From Helopsaltes ochotensis (Eukaryota > Chordata > Aves > Passeriformes > Locustellidae), in NCBI GenBank assembly GCA_013400155.1, contig VXBM01000547.1, positions 336,093 through 400,092 on the forward strand: 64,000 bases of DNA, in the 5' to 3' direction. The notes beneath the pieces were generated by a model. The model ran no database searches and was not told the DNA's origin. It was given only the letters and a program-made list of their open reading frames with translations. The stretch's first letter is position 1; each line of letters opens with the position of its first letter. Made by a program: the position numbers and the translations under genes. Of the stretch, positions 1-11,405 are shown in pieces.

Positions 1-359
1 TTTTGTTTTTTTTATTTTTTCTTTTTTAAATTAATTTTTCTTTGTGCGTTTCTGAGATATTCTCCTTCCAACGCTGGGGACACTTTCAGTTTCCATTAAA
101 CTGAAAGAAGATAGATATGCTTATTACCTCTGTCCATGGTGTTTGTTAGCCTTGCTTAAAATTAGCAGCATTAGGGAAAGTCAAGGAGTATTTTTCAGTT
201 TTTAAAATTTGACTGAGTTTTGACTTTCCTGTTCTTTTCCTGGACTTTCTTTATATGTGCTTATTGCTTGATTTATTACAAACAAGAAAAAGAAATTAAA
301 TGTTTCCTATTGTGACTGTTGTTTCTTGGACAAAATTATTTAGAATATTATTAGTCCTC
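1..359. other. AT-rich non-coding DNA
   Basis: T-rich at the left edge, otherwise anonymous AT-rich sequence. No CR1 similarity can be followed left of about 360, and no gene or other recognisable repeat is seen. Confidence 0.6.
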
Positions 360-559
360 AAGAGTGGTCCAAGATGAGACTAATGGGCATGTGGTGTCTC
401 AGTTCTTCCTTTTTTTTCTTTTTAAAAATAGGGTTTATGTTTCCTCTGTTTTAGTCACTGGGAATTTTATGAACTGGCACAACTTCTCAAATATTGATAG
501 AAAATGTCACTTCCTCAGGCAGGTTTGGCAATTTCTCCCTCCCTGTATTTCTCCCAGGG

Positions 560-1500
560 TAGCTGTCCTTGCTTCCACCCTCTCTAGGCCTCCTTTCTGT
601 GTCTGAATTTGCCCAGGAACTCATTGCTCATCTATGCAAGGCCTCCTGGCATTTCTGCCTGACTTCCTCTGTTTTGGGATGTATCACTCCTGAGCTTGGA
701 GGAGGTAACCTCTGAATATTGACCAAGTTTCTTGGACGCCTCCTCCCTCCAGGGCTCTGTCCCATGGTACTACACCTGGAGAGTCCAAAGTCTGTTATTC
801 TGAGGTGTAGGGTAATGAGCTTGTTCTGTGCTCTCATTGCCCTAAGGACCTTGAACCCTACCACTTCATGGTCACTGAAGGTAAGGATGTGCTTGAGCCT
901 CATATTCCCCACCAGCTCCTCCTTGTTTCTGAGAATAAGGTCCAGCATAGCACATCTCCTCATTGGGCCTTCTATTACTTGGAGAAGGACATTATCATCA
1001 ATGCATCCCAGGACCCTCCTGGATTGCTATGTCCCTTTAACAGATATCAGGATGCTTGAAGTCCCCTATTAGGGGCAAACTATGTGAGCATGAGGCTACT
1101 CCTACACGTCTGTAGAGGACCTCATCTGATGGGTCTTCCTAGTTGCATGGCTTGTGGTAGATCCCCACTACCTGAACCTGTCATCAACCTTTAATCCTGA
1201 CCCATAAGCTCTTGGTCAGATCCTCATTCATCCACCAGCAGAGCTCTGTGTATTCCAGCTGGTTATTGACATGAAGAGCAACATCCTTCTTCCTCCTGTC
1301 TTCCCTGTCTGTCTTTTCTAAAATGCCTATATCCTTCCATTTCACCATTCCAGTCATAGGACCCATCCCACCACATATCCATGATACCCACAAGACCATA
1401 TTCTTTCAGGCATGTATACATCTCTAATTCCTCATTTGTTCTCCATGCTACACGTATTTGCATAGATATATTTAATTTGGGCCCTTGATGAAGCAAATTT
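560..1500 (-). pseudogene. CR1 ORF2 endonuclease relic
   Basis: Minus-strand pieces follow the CR1 apurinic-type endonuclease from N- to C-terminus in three frames. They are TNEELEMYTCLKEYGLV, then FRKDRQGRQEEEG, then LEYTELCWWMNEDLTKSLW, then IGDFKHPDIC (normally GDFN), then LDLILRNKEELVGN, and the SDHE motif in FSDHEVVGFKVLRAM. The SDH motif is kept but the N of GDFN is replaced by K, and several frameshifts break the frame. The domain nicks target DNA to prime reverse transcription in active elements. The assignment to a CR1-type LINE is strong; the subfamily is not. Confidence 0.88.
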
Positions 1501-1597
1501 ACTGGCTGAAGTGGCAGGAATTACTTTGTGATTCTCTTGAGGTGCTCTCCTGCTGACCTGCATCCCTCTCCAGGCTTTGGGCATCTCTTGCTGGCAC

Positions 1598-2250
1598 TTA
1601 TCCCGAACAGATAGGAATAGAATTGAGGTTCTCTTCCCACAGTAAGTTTAGTTTAAATCCCTCTTCACCAGCTTGGCAAGCTTTTGACCAAAGATGCCTC
1701 TTCCCTTCTCTGACAAGACAGATCCCATCAGCCTCCAGTAGACCAGGTGTCAAAAGTGAGCCCCGTTGTCCAAGTAGCTGAACCCTTGACAGTGGCACCA
1801 GTCCTGTACCCATTTGTTGATATTCCAGATTCAACTGGCCCTTTTAAATCCCTTTTGTTTGACCAGGAGGATTCATGAAAAAACTACCTGTGTTCCAGGG
1901 TCCCTTACTGCCTCCCCCAGGGCCCTGTAATCCTTCTTGACCCTCCTCAGACTGTTCCTGTTTGTATCTCTGTTGCCCACATGAAATAACAGCAGGGGAT
2001 AATAGCCAGTGAACTGAATAAGACTTGGTAGTGTCTCAGTGACATCCCTTATACAAGACCCTGGTAAAAAGCACAGCTCCCTGGTGATCATTAGGTCAGC
2101 AAATGGATGCTTCCATGCCTCTCAGAAGAGTGTTGCCTCTCACCCATTGCCTTTTCTTAGTTGCCCTGGTTGTTACAGGGTGAACAGATTCGGCTGCCTA
2201 ACCCAGCTCCAATTGATGGTACGGGTCTTTCTCTTCAATTTTCAGAGCAG
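1598..2250 (-). pseudogene. CR1 ORF1 esterase relic
   Basis: The minus strand encodes pieces resembling the CR1 ORF1 esterase (SGNH hydrolase family). Recognisable parts are LPGSCIRDVTETLPSLI, then YPLLLFHVGNRDTN, then RVKKDYRALGEAVRD..TQVVFS, and after a frame change LLEADGICLVREGKR. In intact copies the middle block reads G-T-N-D and the last contains D-G-x-H. Here the first has become GNRD and the H of the second is a C, so the catalytic site is lost. Stops and frame changes separate the pieces. The esterase belongs to the retroposition machinery of CR1 elements; this copy cannot work. Confidence 0.82.
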
Positions 2251-2450
2251 CAAAGTGGTTCTCCCAGGGCATCTCAGGCTTCAGGGGAATTCTCTTCCTC
2301 TTGTGTGTCCTTGCAAGCTGCTGCCTCCTGGCAAGTCTCAGCATTCCCCTGGGGTTTCCCTGGCTCAGGAAACCCCCATCTGTGTGCTGCTATGCCCTTC
2401 TCTGCTGAGAAACACACCTGCTCCAGAGCTGTTTGCCTTGGTGAGTGAAT

Positions 2451-3579
2451 ATTTGACAGGAAGGGATAAAAACCAGTCAGGAATAAAGTTTCACAAGGCT
2501 CCCATCTTATTTAAAACTTTCTTTAGAGTCTTATTTCAAAACCAAGAAGTATATTTATTCAACAACCTGATTATAGTATACAGTAAAAAACCCAGCATGT
2601 AGATCACACTGTAGACAAAATGTCTTTCCCCTGTGACTACCCTTTTTCAATTTCATGCCCACATCCTTTCTTCAAGAAACACTTATTATGTACTCTAATA
2701 TGGTTCAGTAGAGGTGTATCAGATTAATTAACATTTTCTCCGGCTCAAAATAAAGTTCTAATGTATATTAGAGATATTCCTGAAAAAAAGCAGCCCAGTA
2801 AATGTGTCACAAGCTTGAGTTTGTGTATGTTACTTCTCTTCATAGTAGTTTTTGTGATACTATGTTTTAGATTTCAAAAATCTAAAAATGATATTGATAA
2901 TACACCAGTGTTTAATGTATTGCTGAAGGGTGTTTACATAGGCCTTTCCTGCTTCTCACACTCTTCCATCAACAAGTAGGCTAGAATGAGGAAGTCCTAT
3001 TTTGAATTAATGTGGCTAAGCATGTCAAGTGTTGTGATGTGTTTTTATGTTAAATGGGTTGTTTTGCTGTCCCCTATAATAACAGTGTTGTCTAGATTGC
3101 GTTCATCTATGTAGCTGTCAATCCTTCTTAAACCCAGCCTTTTTTTCCAGATTTTCCCTATCAATCTCCTAATCTTTGATGCCTTAATAGTAGTTTAGAC
3201 TGCTCCTCTCCTGCTGTGTTCCCTTGTTATTTTCAGGATTGCAATCTCCACCTTGTTCCCTTCTCCCTATTGGATCCTTACCTCAAACTCAACCCCTAAA
3301 AGAATCCTTTAAAATTCACTGTCCTGCCCTAAGGAGGAATCTTTTGCTTTCATTTTTACTTTTAGTTAGGCCTTTTGCTTTCATTTTTTCTTTTAGAGAT
3401 TTTTAGGTCCTAGCCTCTGCTCTGTCTTTGAGTTAGGTTGCATTTTATGTTATGCTCTTACAATAAATTAATCTCAGAGCTGCAAGCTGGGCCCATCTCA
3501 TGTCTTTTACACTGATCTGCTGGTGACTACCTGGGACACACAGGGCCCAAGGGAATGTGTTGCACACCTGTAAAGAAGA
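2451..3579. other. Non-coding DNA between two CR1 fragments
   Basis: AT-rich sequence with no recognised gene. The last 100 bases or so (from about 3470) are less AT-rich and may be degenerate upstream sequence of the plus-strand CR1 that follows, but I could not align them convincingly. Confidence 0.5.
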
Positions 3580-4200
3580 GTATCGTGACAGTCCAGAATA
3601 ACAAAAAGGCTTCTTCAAGTACACCAATAGCAAATGGAATACTAGGGAAAATGCAGGCCTGCCACTAAATAGAACAGGGACCCTTTCAACAGAGGCTGCA
3701 GGGAAGGCTGAGATATTGAACACCTTCTTTGCTTACAGTGTTCACTGCCAAAGCCAGGCCTCATGAATACTTAACCCAAGAAATCGGGCAGAAGACCTAG
3801 AAAAAGGAAGATTTAATCTTTGTTCAGAAGGATTGGGGTAGAAACCATTTAGCCAAACTTGACATCCACATATCAATGGGCCCATCTGGATGCATAGAGT
3901 GCTGAGGGATCTTGTGGACATCTTTGCTGGACCACACTCAGTCATCTTTGAAAGGCCATGATGATCAGGAGAAGTGCATGAGGATTGGGAGAAAACAAAT
4001 GTCACCTCAGTCATCAAAGAGGACAAGAAGGAGGACTCAGTATACTTGGCAAGTCTTTTGACACTTTAGCACCCAGGAGATATTTAAAAGCTGTCTGGAC
4101 ACAATCCTGAGTAATGCACTTTCAGGGGACCCTGCTTCAGTGGGGAGGTTGGATTAGTTGACTCTCAGTGATGCCTTCCAACATTACCCACTCTATGATT
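3580..4200 (+). mobile_element. CR1 LINE fragment: RT start plus 3' end, internally deleted
   Basis: Plus strand. It opens with QNNKKGFFKYTNSKWNTREN, a CR1 linker before the reverse transcriptase, then GKAEILNTFFA, a MHRVLRDLVDIFAG segment, VIFERP and SGEVHEDWEKTNVTS. At about 4036 the text jumps from the early RT (KEDKKEDS) to a CR1 3' UTR: GAGATATTTAAAAGCTGTC, GGTTGGATTAG and a terminal CTCTATGATTATG. The RT core including the FADD motif is missing. Stops and frameshifts are present. The RT segment differs in wording from the minus-strand copy at 360-2450, so it is probably another CR1 subfamily. Confidence 0.87.
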
Positions 4201-7200
4201 ATGTGTGTTTTTCTTATTTTTGAGTTCTAAAATTTGTGTATATTCTATATTCATTCTCTAATGGAAATTCTAATTTTGAGACACTCCTTAAAACAATGTT
4301 GATACAGAGATTGACCCAGTGTTACTATTATAAGAAACTGCTTATTTTCACCAGCTTTTAGTCATTGTACTCTCATTTTACATCCTGAATGTCTGGCTGT
4401 GGTTCATTTTTCTGGCTGTGGTTCATTTTTTTGTCTTTTTGTGTGTGTTTTTGTCCTTGATATTGTATGGTAGGATTTCCCCATACAATGCCTAGTGCAA
4501 GTATATATGTAATAATGATCGATGCTTCATTCTAAATATGACACAGATGGTAAAATACTTATTAAATACTTATTAAAAGATATGCCTATTTTTCCTTCAT
4601 CAAATCTGGTTTTTTGTTTTGTTTTTTTTTTAAATAAGAGAACAATTTCTTATAGAAATAAACTAACCTGAACTGAATATTTAATTTCCTAGGGCTAGGA
4701 AAAGCAAAGGAAATAAACAAACACAAGAACAAAATCAACTAATATACATACAAAAGTATGTCAGCAGATGAATATTATTTAAAAATCTGCTGGTATTTGC
4801 TTACATCTATTGCAAAAAGGTTATAAAAGTCAAGCAGAATGTAAGAAATCTAGGTGAAGTTTTTTGTTTGAAGGACTATCTGTCCATATGTCTCAAAATA
4901 ATACCCTAGGTATCTTTCCACTTGTGCAGGAAACTGATATGTTACTTGTATTTAATAGAGAGGTAAGATTCACTTAGCATTTTATGTCTAGTGACATCTT
5001 GCCTTTGTGGCTGGTTTCCACATGAAGCTGCTCATCCAACAAATACAAAGTAGATTTCATCTCCCTGTAAGGTGATACCTTCTAGCTCCTACCAAACTCA
5101 GAATGTAAATGGGCGAGTGACACAATCAGGTGAATTTCTGCCCTTTGAAAGGTTACAACATCAAAACCCTGTTGAGTTCAGGACTAAAACAAATGGTCTT
5201 ACTTCAAAGAGAGCCAGTATTCCATTTGGCCTTAATCTGTAATCCACTTGGAGGCAGATGTCAGGGGTTTTCATGCTGGAGGCAAATGAAGAATTGCTGG
5301 TCAACGCTGTCTTTTCTAGGAGAATAAATGTTTCCTAAGTCAAATTCCTCTACAAAGTAAGTAGGAACAGATGGTCACCCTAGTTTTATTAGTGTGTTCA
5401 CCACTAACTCAAACTGGGTTCCTGTACTCATTCTGAGTGTCTCCCAAAACAGTATCATTGTGATAATGTTCAAAGCTGAAAGCGGTTATGTGCATGACCA
5501 TCATATGTTATTCAACGTCAAAATCAGTTTGAAGATGGAAATTATATCCACCCATAGCATATATAAATATTGATTAAAGCAGATTGTATTTCAGTTTAAT
5601 AGCTGGTTTGTATACCTTCAATTCACAATTAAAGTAATTCTAACCCAACACCAATTTGTGAAATAGAAAACTCCAGGCTTTAGTTTCCCATGTTATGGGG
5701 CTTACTAATGATAGTTATTGTTCTTCTTGGAAGTGTAGAGTGGAATTTTCAGGTTCACAAGGCCTGTAGAGAATATCTCAGACATAACAGCAGCCACTTG
5801 GATATTAGATAAATCTGGAATCTTTAGCAACACTTGTTTGCTCTCTGTGAGATACTTTTTTTATGTACATTTCTTCAGCTGAATCTTTTCTGCAGACTCT
5901 GAGGCTATATGCAGACAGAAAGACAAGTTTCATCTTGGGCCAGAAAAAGTATACATTTAAACTCATTTTTCCAGATGTCCTATTGGACTTATATTCACTA
6001 GTTCTTCAGGCAAAAGCACTTTCACTCTTTTCATCTGCCCAGAATCACAACAAACTTAGTTGCATACATGTTCAAAGAAATGTTTGCAATGATCCAGCCT
6101 AAAGATTGATTCTAAATCCACAAACCTTGCAAAGACTCATACATCACTTTATGTTTCTGTCTTAATAAAAAGAATGATTTTTCTCTTTCACTCAATTTGC
6201 TAGCTTTCAGTCTTTGAGGTTTTCTTTTTTATTTTTTTTTTCTCTTCTAACATGTGTAGCACTTTAAAATATAATTTTCTGTTCTCATTCATCCATTTTC
6301 AGTTTTGTTCTGGTCCCTCAGGGTTTTATTTTTCTCTCCAACTTTGTCTTTTATTTTTTACACAACTTTGACAAGTACAGTATTAGAAGTTTCTTTTTAA
6401 GGAATCTTCCACTCTAGAAACCAATCAAGACAAAAGAAAATCTATATTTTGCAGATCATTTACTGTGCCTACACTGTCTGCACATAGAACAAATACAGAA
6501 GAAAACATTGCTACTGAGCGAATGATGAAGAGTATAACATCATGAATCATTCCAAGTGACATTTGCTAACATAGTACCCTTCCTACAATATTGAACTCCT
6601 TACCCAGTTATTTTATTTAATAAGAATATAAGGAGACCTGCACACCCAAATTCTGAATAACAGGTTTTTAGAAACATAAGACACTAAAATAAGAATTTCA
6701 TGGTGAGTTTTTAAAATTGGAACCCTGTTGTTTCAGCTATATTTGACAGTCATAATAATTTGGAGTGTTTCCAGGAACAAGCTTCATTTGGAATCTGATG
6801 AAGAGAGATATTCATGAAGCAAAGAATACATTACAGGTATAAATAGTAGCTTCAGTAGACTAGAAGGACTCACTATAAGAACAACAAACAAAAACAATTA
6901 GAATTTTAACACATAAACAAGGATAGAAAATTGCACAATAAGGAAGACTAAACAATGGGATTTTTCCTCAAAAAATCATATAAAACAGACTGAATCTGAG
7001 AACAACAATATTTCTGACAACTGTGTTGCATTTTGTTTGCCTGATGAGGAAATTACTAATGTATAGTCTTCTCTTTCAAAGCAATAATTTTCTCCTATTA
7101 TTTTAATAAAATATTTGTATTTTCTATTTTATTTCTTTAAACTTGTTCCAGCGTGACCACTGACACACTCCCTTTGCTAGTCTTCCCATGATGCAGCTTT

Positions 7201-8924
7201 AGCAAGAAATCAGGCATTTATGCCATTTGACTTCACAAACACCATTTGCATTTAATATTTTCTCATCTAGTAATTAGTACCTCTTGTCTTATATAGGGGA
7301 ATTTACTTTTTAAAATGAACTTCCAGAATTCTTAGAATTTTTGTGCAATTCTGCTAAAAAATGCACCTAGCCTAGGAATACTGCAGAAGCAAAGCCAAGC
7401 ACTGACACTAAGGCAAAAGCCCCTCTGGGTTATTGTGGAGCCTCTCAGATGCATGCATCCGATCCAGAAGGAATTTTGTCTTCCCTTGCTTTTCCTGAGG
7501 GACTGTAGCTGCGATAAACTGACTAAAAGTGGCAAAGAAGTTCCCTCAAGATTTTAGAGGGACATGAATGATCTCTGTATCATGGTGTTATGAAGAAAAA
7601 GAAGATACAGAAGTAGAGAGATTTATTTAAAATGCATTTCTAATCTATTTCCTTTTCCTTTTAAAGGAACAAAGCGAATTATTTTTGTGTTCTGCCTTTC
7701 TTATACTTTTGAGCTCTTCATTTTTCTCTTTGAGAAAAAGCAGATCCATTTGGAACACAATTCTTCCTCTCCATATCCCACTTGTTTGGCTGCCAGAATA
7801 AGGAAAATTTGATTCAGTCACTTGGAATGCAGCCCAAATAGGACACCCAAGGTCAAATTTGGAAGGCAAATAAACAAAATACCAAAAAAATATGTACCTT
7901 TATACATAGTATGTATAGTATGTATTAGTATGTACATTAGTATACATATAATAATACCCATTAAAGAGTTTTTCTTCTGTGAAGTCTAAAATGTTCCCTT
8001 AAAAACACAGTGCTTAAAGCCTGTCTTGTACCCAGTGCTCACATAACATCCTTTCTTATGATTAAGCTTATCCATTTGCTTGTAGGTACTAAAAACTTCT
8101 CAATAAATACACACTTTGGCTGGAGAGGCATACTTGGTGCAAACCAATTTCAATCAGGTTAATAAGAAAAAAGGGGAAAACAAAATGGTGCTGAGAAACA
8201 CTTTTCTGTTCTTTCTTCTTTTAAAAAAGAATCAAGCAAATGAAAAAAATGAAAGACTGAAATAGTGACTTGTGGCAAAAAAATAAGGATGCAATATGAA
8301 TACAATAAAACTGCTGCTAACAAATATGTTGCAAGGCACAGTGTTTAAATACTCCAGAAATGTATAAGAAGAAGAAAGCAGATAGAAGCATGAAGGGTAG
8401 AACAAAATACACAGTTTAGGCAGTGGCGGGGGGAGGGGGAGGTGTTGTGTGTTTGTTTTCAATTATATATAGTAAATGTAAATTTCATATATCTTACATA
8501 TAAAATAGTATTTATAAGGCACAAACACACAAATAATAGTGGCTGAAACTCATTTAAGATTTAAAATTTTAAACCATATTTTAAAAACTAAATTGACCAT
8601 CTGGTTCTTTAAAGATAAATGTATTAACTGCATGAATTTACTTCAAGCTAGTGTGTAATCTAATTTCTCTAAGAAAGGGCCATGCAAATGGGAGACAAGG
8701 AGGACTTGTCTAAGTCTCTTTATTTTTTAGTGTGAAGAATGCCAGGGTATGGAGGTTGGAAATTTTTTTTAGTATATTAAACATACCTTGCATTCTCTTT
8801 GAGAAGATAAATTGTTAAGCTCTCCAAATTTCTTCTGTTTCCTACACTAGGAATATATTTTCTTATGTTACATCACCTTCATCTGTAATATTTCTGTCTC
8901 TGTTTAGATGAACATTAGCTGAAC
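4201..8924. other. Gene-free AT-rich DNA
   Basis: No coding gene or recognised dispersed repeat is seen. Small features: a 19-bp unit repeated twice in tandem at 4392-4429 (begins TCTGGCTGTGG), T-rich runs near 4612-4632 and 6221-6243, and a TATG/TAGTATG-rich patch at 7905-7955. Open frames here (for example 7645-7869 minus) have no recognisable domain and fit chance. Confidence 0.6.
4392..4429 (+). repeat. 19-bp tandem duplication
   Basis: The unit TCTGGCTGTGGTTCATTTT occurs twice back to back with no mismatch (4392-4410 and 4411-4429). It looks like a small local duplication; no function is implied. Confidence 0.9.
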
Positions 8925-9070
8925 AAATCAGCAGAATTTGGGGTTTTGATCATGGTTTGGTTTCCACAACACCAAGTGTGCTGGCAGCAGATGGAGTACA
9001 CCAATTTCAAAGGGGGAAAAAGATCTTTGCACAGGAGTTACCAGACCTCATTGAAAAAGCTTTAAAATAG
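8925..9070 (+). pseudogene. CR1 ORF1 esterase C-terminus
   Basis: One frame runs open into a stop at 9068-9070: GFDHGLVSTTPSVLAADGVH, then RGKKIFAQELPDLIEKALK. This matches the end of the CR1 ORF1 esterase. The D-G-V-H block, which carries the catalytic Asp and His in SGNH hydrolases, is preserved, and the natural stop follows the expected ALK/ALN ending. The N-terminal half, with the catalytic Ser block, is missing because the element is truncated upstream. It is a relic. Confidence 0.85.
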
Positions 9071-9339
9071 CATTGAAGTGGGAAAGCAATAAAACCAGGC
9101 TCACTAGATACAAGCCTGGGGGAGGCATGCCAAGGCTTGAGGACAGTGTGCTAGAGAAGTACTTCAGTGTGCCATCTCAGTGGAAGCAGGGGATGGAGAT
9201 CAAGGCAGCCATGAAAACAAAAGGGTTATTGACATGTAAGAAATCATGGAAAATACTGATAGTAATCACATGGGAAGTAGGCTTTCTCCCTCCAAAAAGG
9301 TGATGGGATCAGCAATACAACCGAAGTGCACCTACTGCC

Positions 9340-10240
9340 GTGCACATAGCAACAAGAGATCTGGAAGCCATTGCACAGAAGGAGAACTATTACAGACATC
9401 ATCATAGAGAGAGGCTGAGACAAGTCTCAGAACTGGAATGCTGCAATGAATGGCTTTTAGCTCTTCAGGGGGCATAAGCAAAGAGGGAGAGGAGATGGGC
9501 AGCCCTGTACAATAGGGAATGTTTTAACTGTTTACAGCTTAATGATGGTGCAAGTAGGGTTGATTGCTTATGGGTAAGAACCACTGATTCTGATCTTCCT
9601 TGTGATTTTATAGTCTAGAACAGACTGACACCAGGTTGATATCCTGGTGGAATTCTGTTATAGACCATAAAATCACAAGGAAGAGGAAGAGGAAGAGGAA
9701 GAGGAAGAGGAAGAGGAAGAGGAAGAGGAAGAGGAAGAGGAAGAGGAAGAGGAAGAGGAAGAGGAAGAGGAANAGGAAGAGGAAGAGGAAGAGGAAGAGG
9801 AAGAGGAAGAGGAAGAGGAAGAGGAAGAGGAAGAGGAAGAGGAAGAGGAAGAGGAAGAGGAAGAGGAAATATTCTATAGGGAGCAGGCAGAAGTCACCCA
9901 ATCACTAGCCCTTGTTCTTGTGGGGGACTTAAAACTTACCAGATATCCGCTGGAAATACAACACAGTAGAGAAGAAACAGTCTAAGAGATTCCCAGAACT
10001 GTGTTGAAGATAACTTCCTGATACAGCTTCCTAGATACAGCTGGTGAATGAGCCAGCAAGGGAAGACATCCTGCTTGGTCCTGTGTTTTGTGAACAGAGA
10101 AGAATTTAGGGGGGATCTGATAGTTGCAGACTGCCTTGGGCAGAGTTATCATGAAATGATAAGGTTTTCAATACTCTAAGAAGGATGGGAGTTAGGAAAA
10201 CTGCAGCCTGAACTTCCACAGGGTAGACTTAGGCCTGGAT
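9340..10240 (+). pseudogene. CR1 ORF2 endonuclease relic, split by a hexamer array
   Basis: Upstream of the array, frames give ATRDLEAIAQKENYY and WNAAMNGF-like segments, then DILVEFCYRP. Downstream, IFYREQAEVTQSLALVLVGD follows directly. In ordinary CR1 copies the CYRPPNQ motif is followed by a short acidic run of Glu and Asp codons and then the IFYKQL-like stretch, so the array sits exactly on that acidic run. The catalytic GDFN motif reads GDLK here, and the SDHE motif reads SYHE, so active-site residues are lost as well as the frame. The domain would nick target DNA in a live element. Confidence 0.87.
9679..9868 (+). repeat. (GGAAGA)n hexamer microsatellite
   Basis: About 31 copies of GGAAGA, nearly perfect, with one N at 9773. 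In the CR1 endonuclease frame it reads as poly-Glu; in another frame it reads as alternating Arg-Lys. The strand is strongly purine-rich. The N suggests the assembler could not settle the repeat length, so the true copy number may differ. Confidence 0.97.
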
Positions 10241-10299
10241 AGGACTGAGAGGGTCCCTTGGGCATTAGTCCTGAATGGTAAAGGAGTTCAGGAAGGCTG

Positions 10300-11055
10300 G
10301 ACATTCTTCAAGATGAAATTTTAAAGGCAAAGGAGAAGGTTGAACCTATGTTCTGAAAGATGTGCCAGTGGGGCAGAAGACTTGCCTGGCTAACCATTGA
10401 GCTTTGGCTAGAACTCAGGCATGAAATGGAGACTTTACGAGCTTTAGAAAGAGGTGCAAGCAACTCAGAAGGTCTTACAAGGATGTCATGATGTTATGTG
10501 GGGAGAAAAATGGAAGGGCAAAAGTCCAATTATAGTTTAATCTGGCTACTTCTGTAAAAGGGAATTAAACATTTCTATGAATATCTTAGAAACAAAAAGA
10601 GAGCTAAAAAATTCTCAATTGCTTTTTGGATTCAGAGGGAAACATAGTGACAAACAATGAGAAAAAAAATGAAGTACTCAGTGTCTTTTTTGCCTTAATC
10701 TTTAAGAGTAAGACCAGTTTTCTCTGGGTACCTAGCCCCCTGAACTGCAACACATGGATGTGAAAATAATGAAACTGCTATAATCTAGGAGGAAATGGTC
10801 AACAACCCTCTACACTATTTAGGCATACACAAGTCTGTGTCACATGTTGGGATCCACCCAAATGTGCTAAGGGAGCTTTCACTTCATGAGTCTTCACTCG
10901 TGAAGACACTTTCAATCATTTACCAGTAGTCCTGACTAACCAAAGCAGTCCCAGTTGGTTGGAGGCTAGCCCATCTACAAAAAGAACTGGAAGGAGGGTC
11001 AAGGGACTACAGGCCTGTCAGCCTCACCCTGGTGCCAGGGAAGGTCATGGGGTAG
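10300..11055 (+). pseudogene. CR1 reverse transcriptase N-terminal relic
   Basis: Plus-strand words match the linker and start of the CR1 reverse transcriptase: the linker around 10287-10620 (GGCTGGACATTCTTCAAGA at 10294), the STKTSF-like region near 10710, GIHPNV-like sequence near 10850-10865, and finally YRPVSLTLVPGKVM at 11007-11049, a conserved RT segment. Frameshifts interrupt it. The later motifs, including the catalytic FADD box, are missing because the element then jumps to its 3' UTR. Confidence 0.82.
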
Positions 11056-11405
11056 GTCCACCTTAGTGTCATCTTTCTATAAACTACCTGAAGCAGGGCT
11101 GTATTGAGGTGGGGGGTCAGCCTCTTTTTCCAAGTAACAAATGATTAGACAAGGGGAAGTGGTGACAAGTTGTGACAGAAGAGGCTTAGGTTGAATAACA
11201 GGAAAAGTGTCTCCATCAAATGGGTTATCAAGCATGCAACAGGCTGTCCAGGAAAGTGGTTGAGTCACCATCCCTGGAGGTACTTAAAAGGCATGTAGAT
11301 GTAGCACTTAGGGACATGTTTTAGTGGGGGGCTTGGCAATGTTAGGTTGGTGGTTGTAGTCAGTGATCTTAAAACTTTTTCGAACATAAATGGTTCTATG
11401 ATTTA

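Larger units (their letters stand above)
360..2450 (-). mobile_element. CR1 LINE fragment, 5' half (ORF1 to start of RT)
   Basis: Reading the minus strand from 2450 down to 360 gives, in CR1 order, an ORF1 tract, the ORF1 SGNH-type esterase, the ORF2 endonuclease and the first part of the reverse transcriptase. All are broken by frameshifts and stops, so this is a dead copy. A piece is missing near 510-530: sequence like MSNEFLGKFRHRKEA (end of endonuclease linker) is followed almost directly by an IFEK-like RT segment and an AACATAA...TTTTTAAAAAG tract. Later RT motifs and the CR1 3' UTR are absent. That is unusual, because CR1 copies normally keep the 3' end and lose the 5' end. Family assignment rests on recognised protein motifs; the subfamily is not determined. 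Both ends are approximate. Confidence 0.88.
8925..11405 (+). mobile_element. CR1 LINE, about 2.5 kb, ORF1 tail to 3' end
   Basis: Plus strand, in order: C-terminus of the ORF1 esterase (8925-9070), spacer, endonuclease (about 9340-10240, interrupted by a hexamer array), first part of the reverse transcriptase (about 10300-11055), then the CR1 3' UTR (about 11075-11405) ending in ATGGTTCTATGATT. The 5' end is truncated within ORF1. Between GGTCATGGGG (about 11050) and CTACCTGAAGCAGGG (about 11085) the RT core and C-terminal domain are gone, a loss of most of ORF2's second half. The 3' UTR words CAGGCTGTCCAGGAAAGTGG and GAGTCACCATCCCTGGAGG are typical of bird CR1. Frameshifts and stops make it non-functional. 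Confidence 0.93.

Noticed and set aside
360..4200. The minus-strand CR1 (360-2450) and the plus-strand CR1 (3580-4200) as one element inverted by twin priming
   Set aside because: The two fragments overlap in the early RT (both contain the IFE...SGEV-like region) and differ in wording there, so they are separate copies of different subfamilies. About 1.1 kb of non-CR1 DNA also lies between them.
9608..9908. Open frames of 90-97 residues with Arg-Lys or Phe-Leu repeats
   Set aside because: They are translations of the GGAAGA hexamer array on the two strands.
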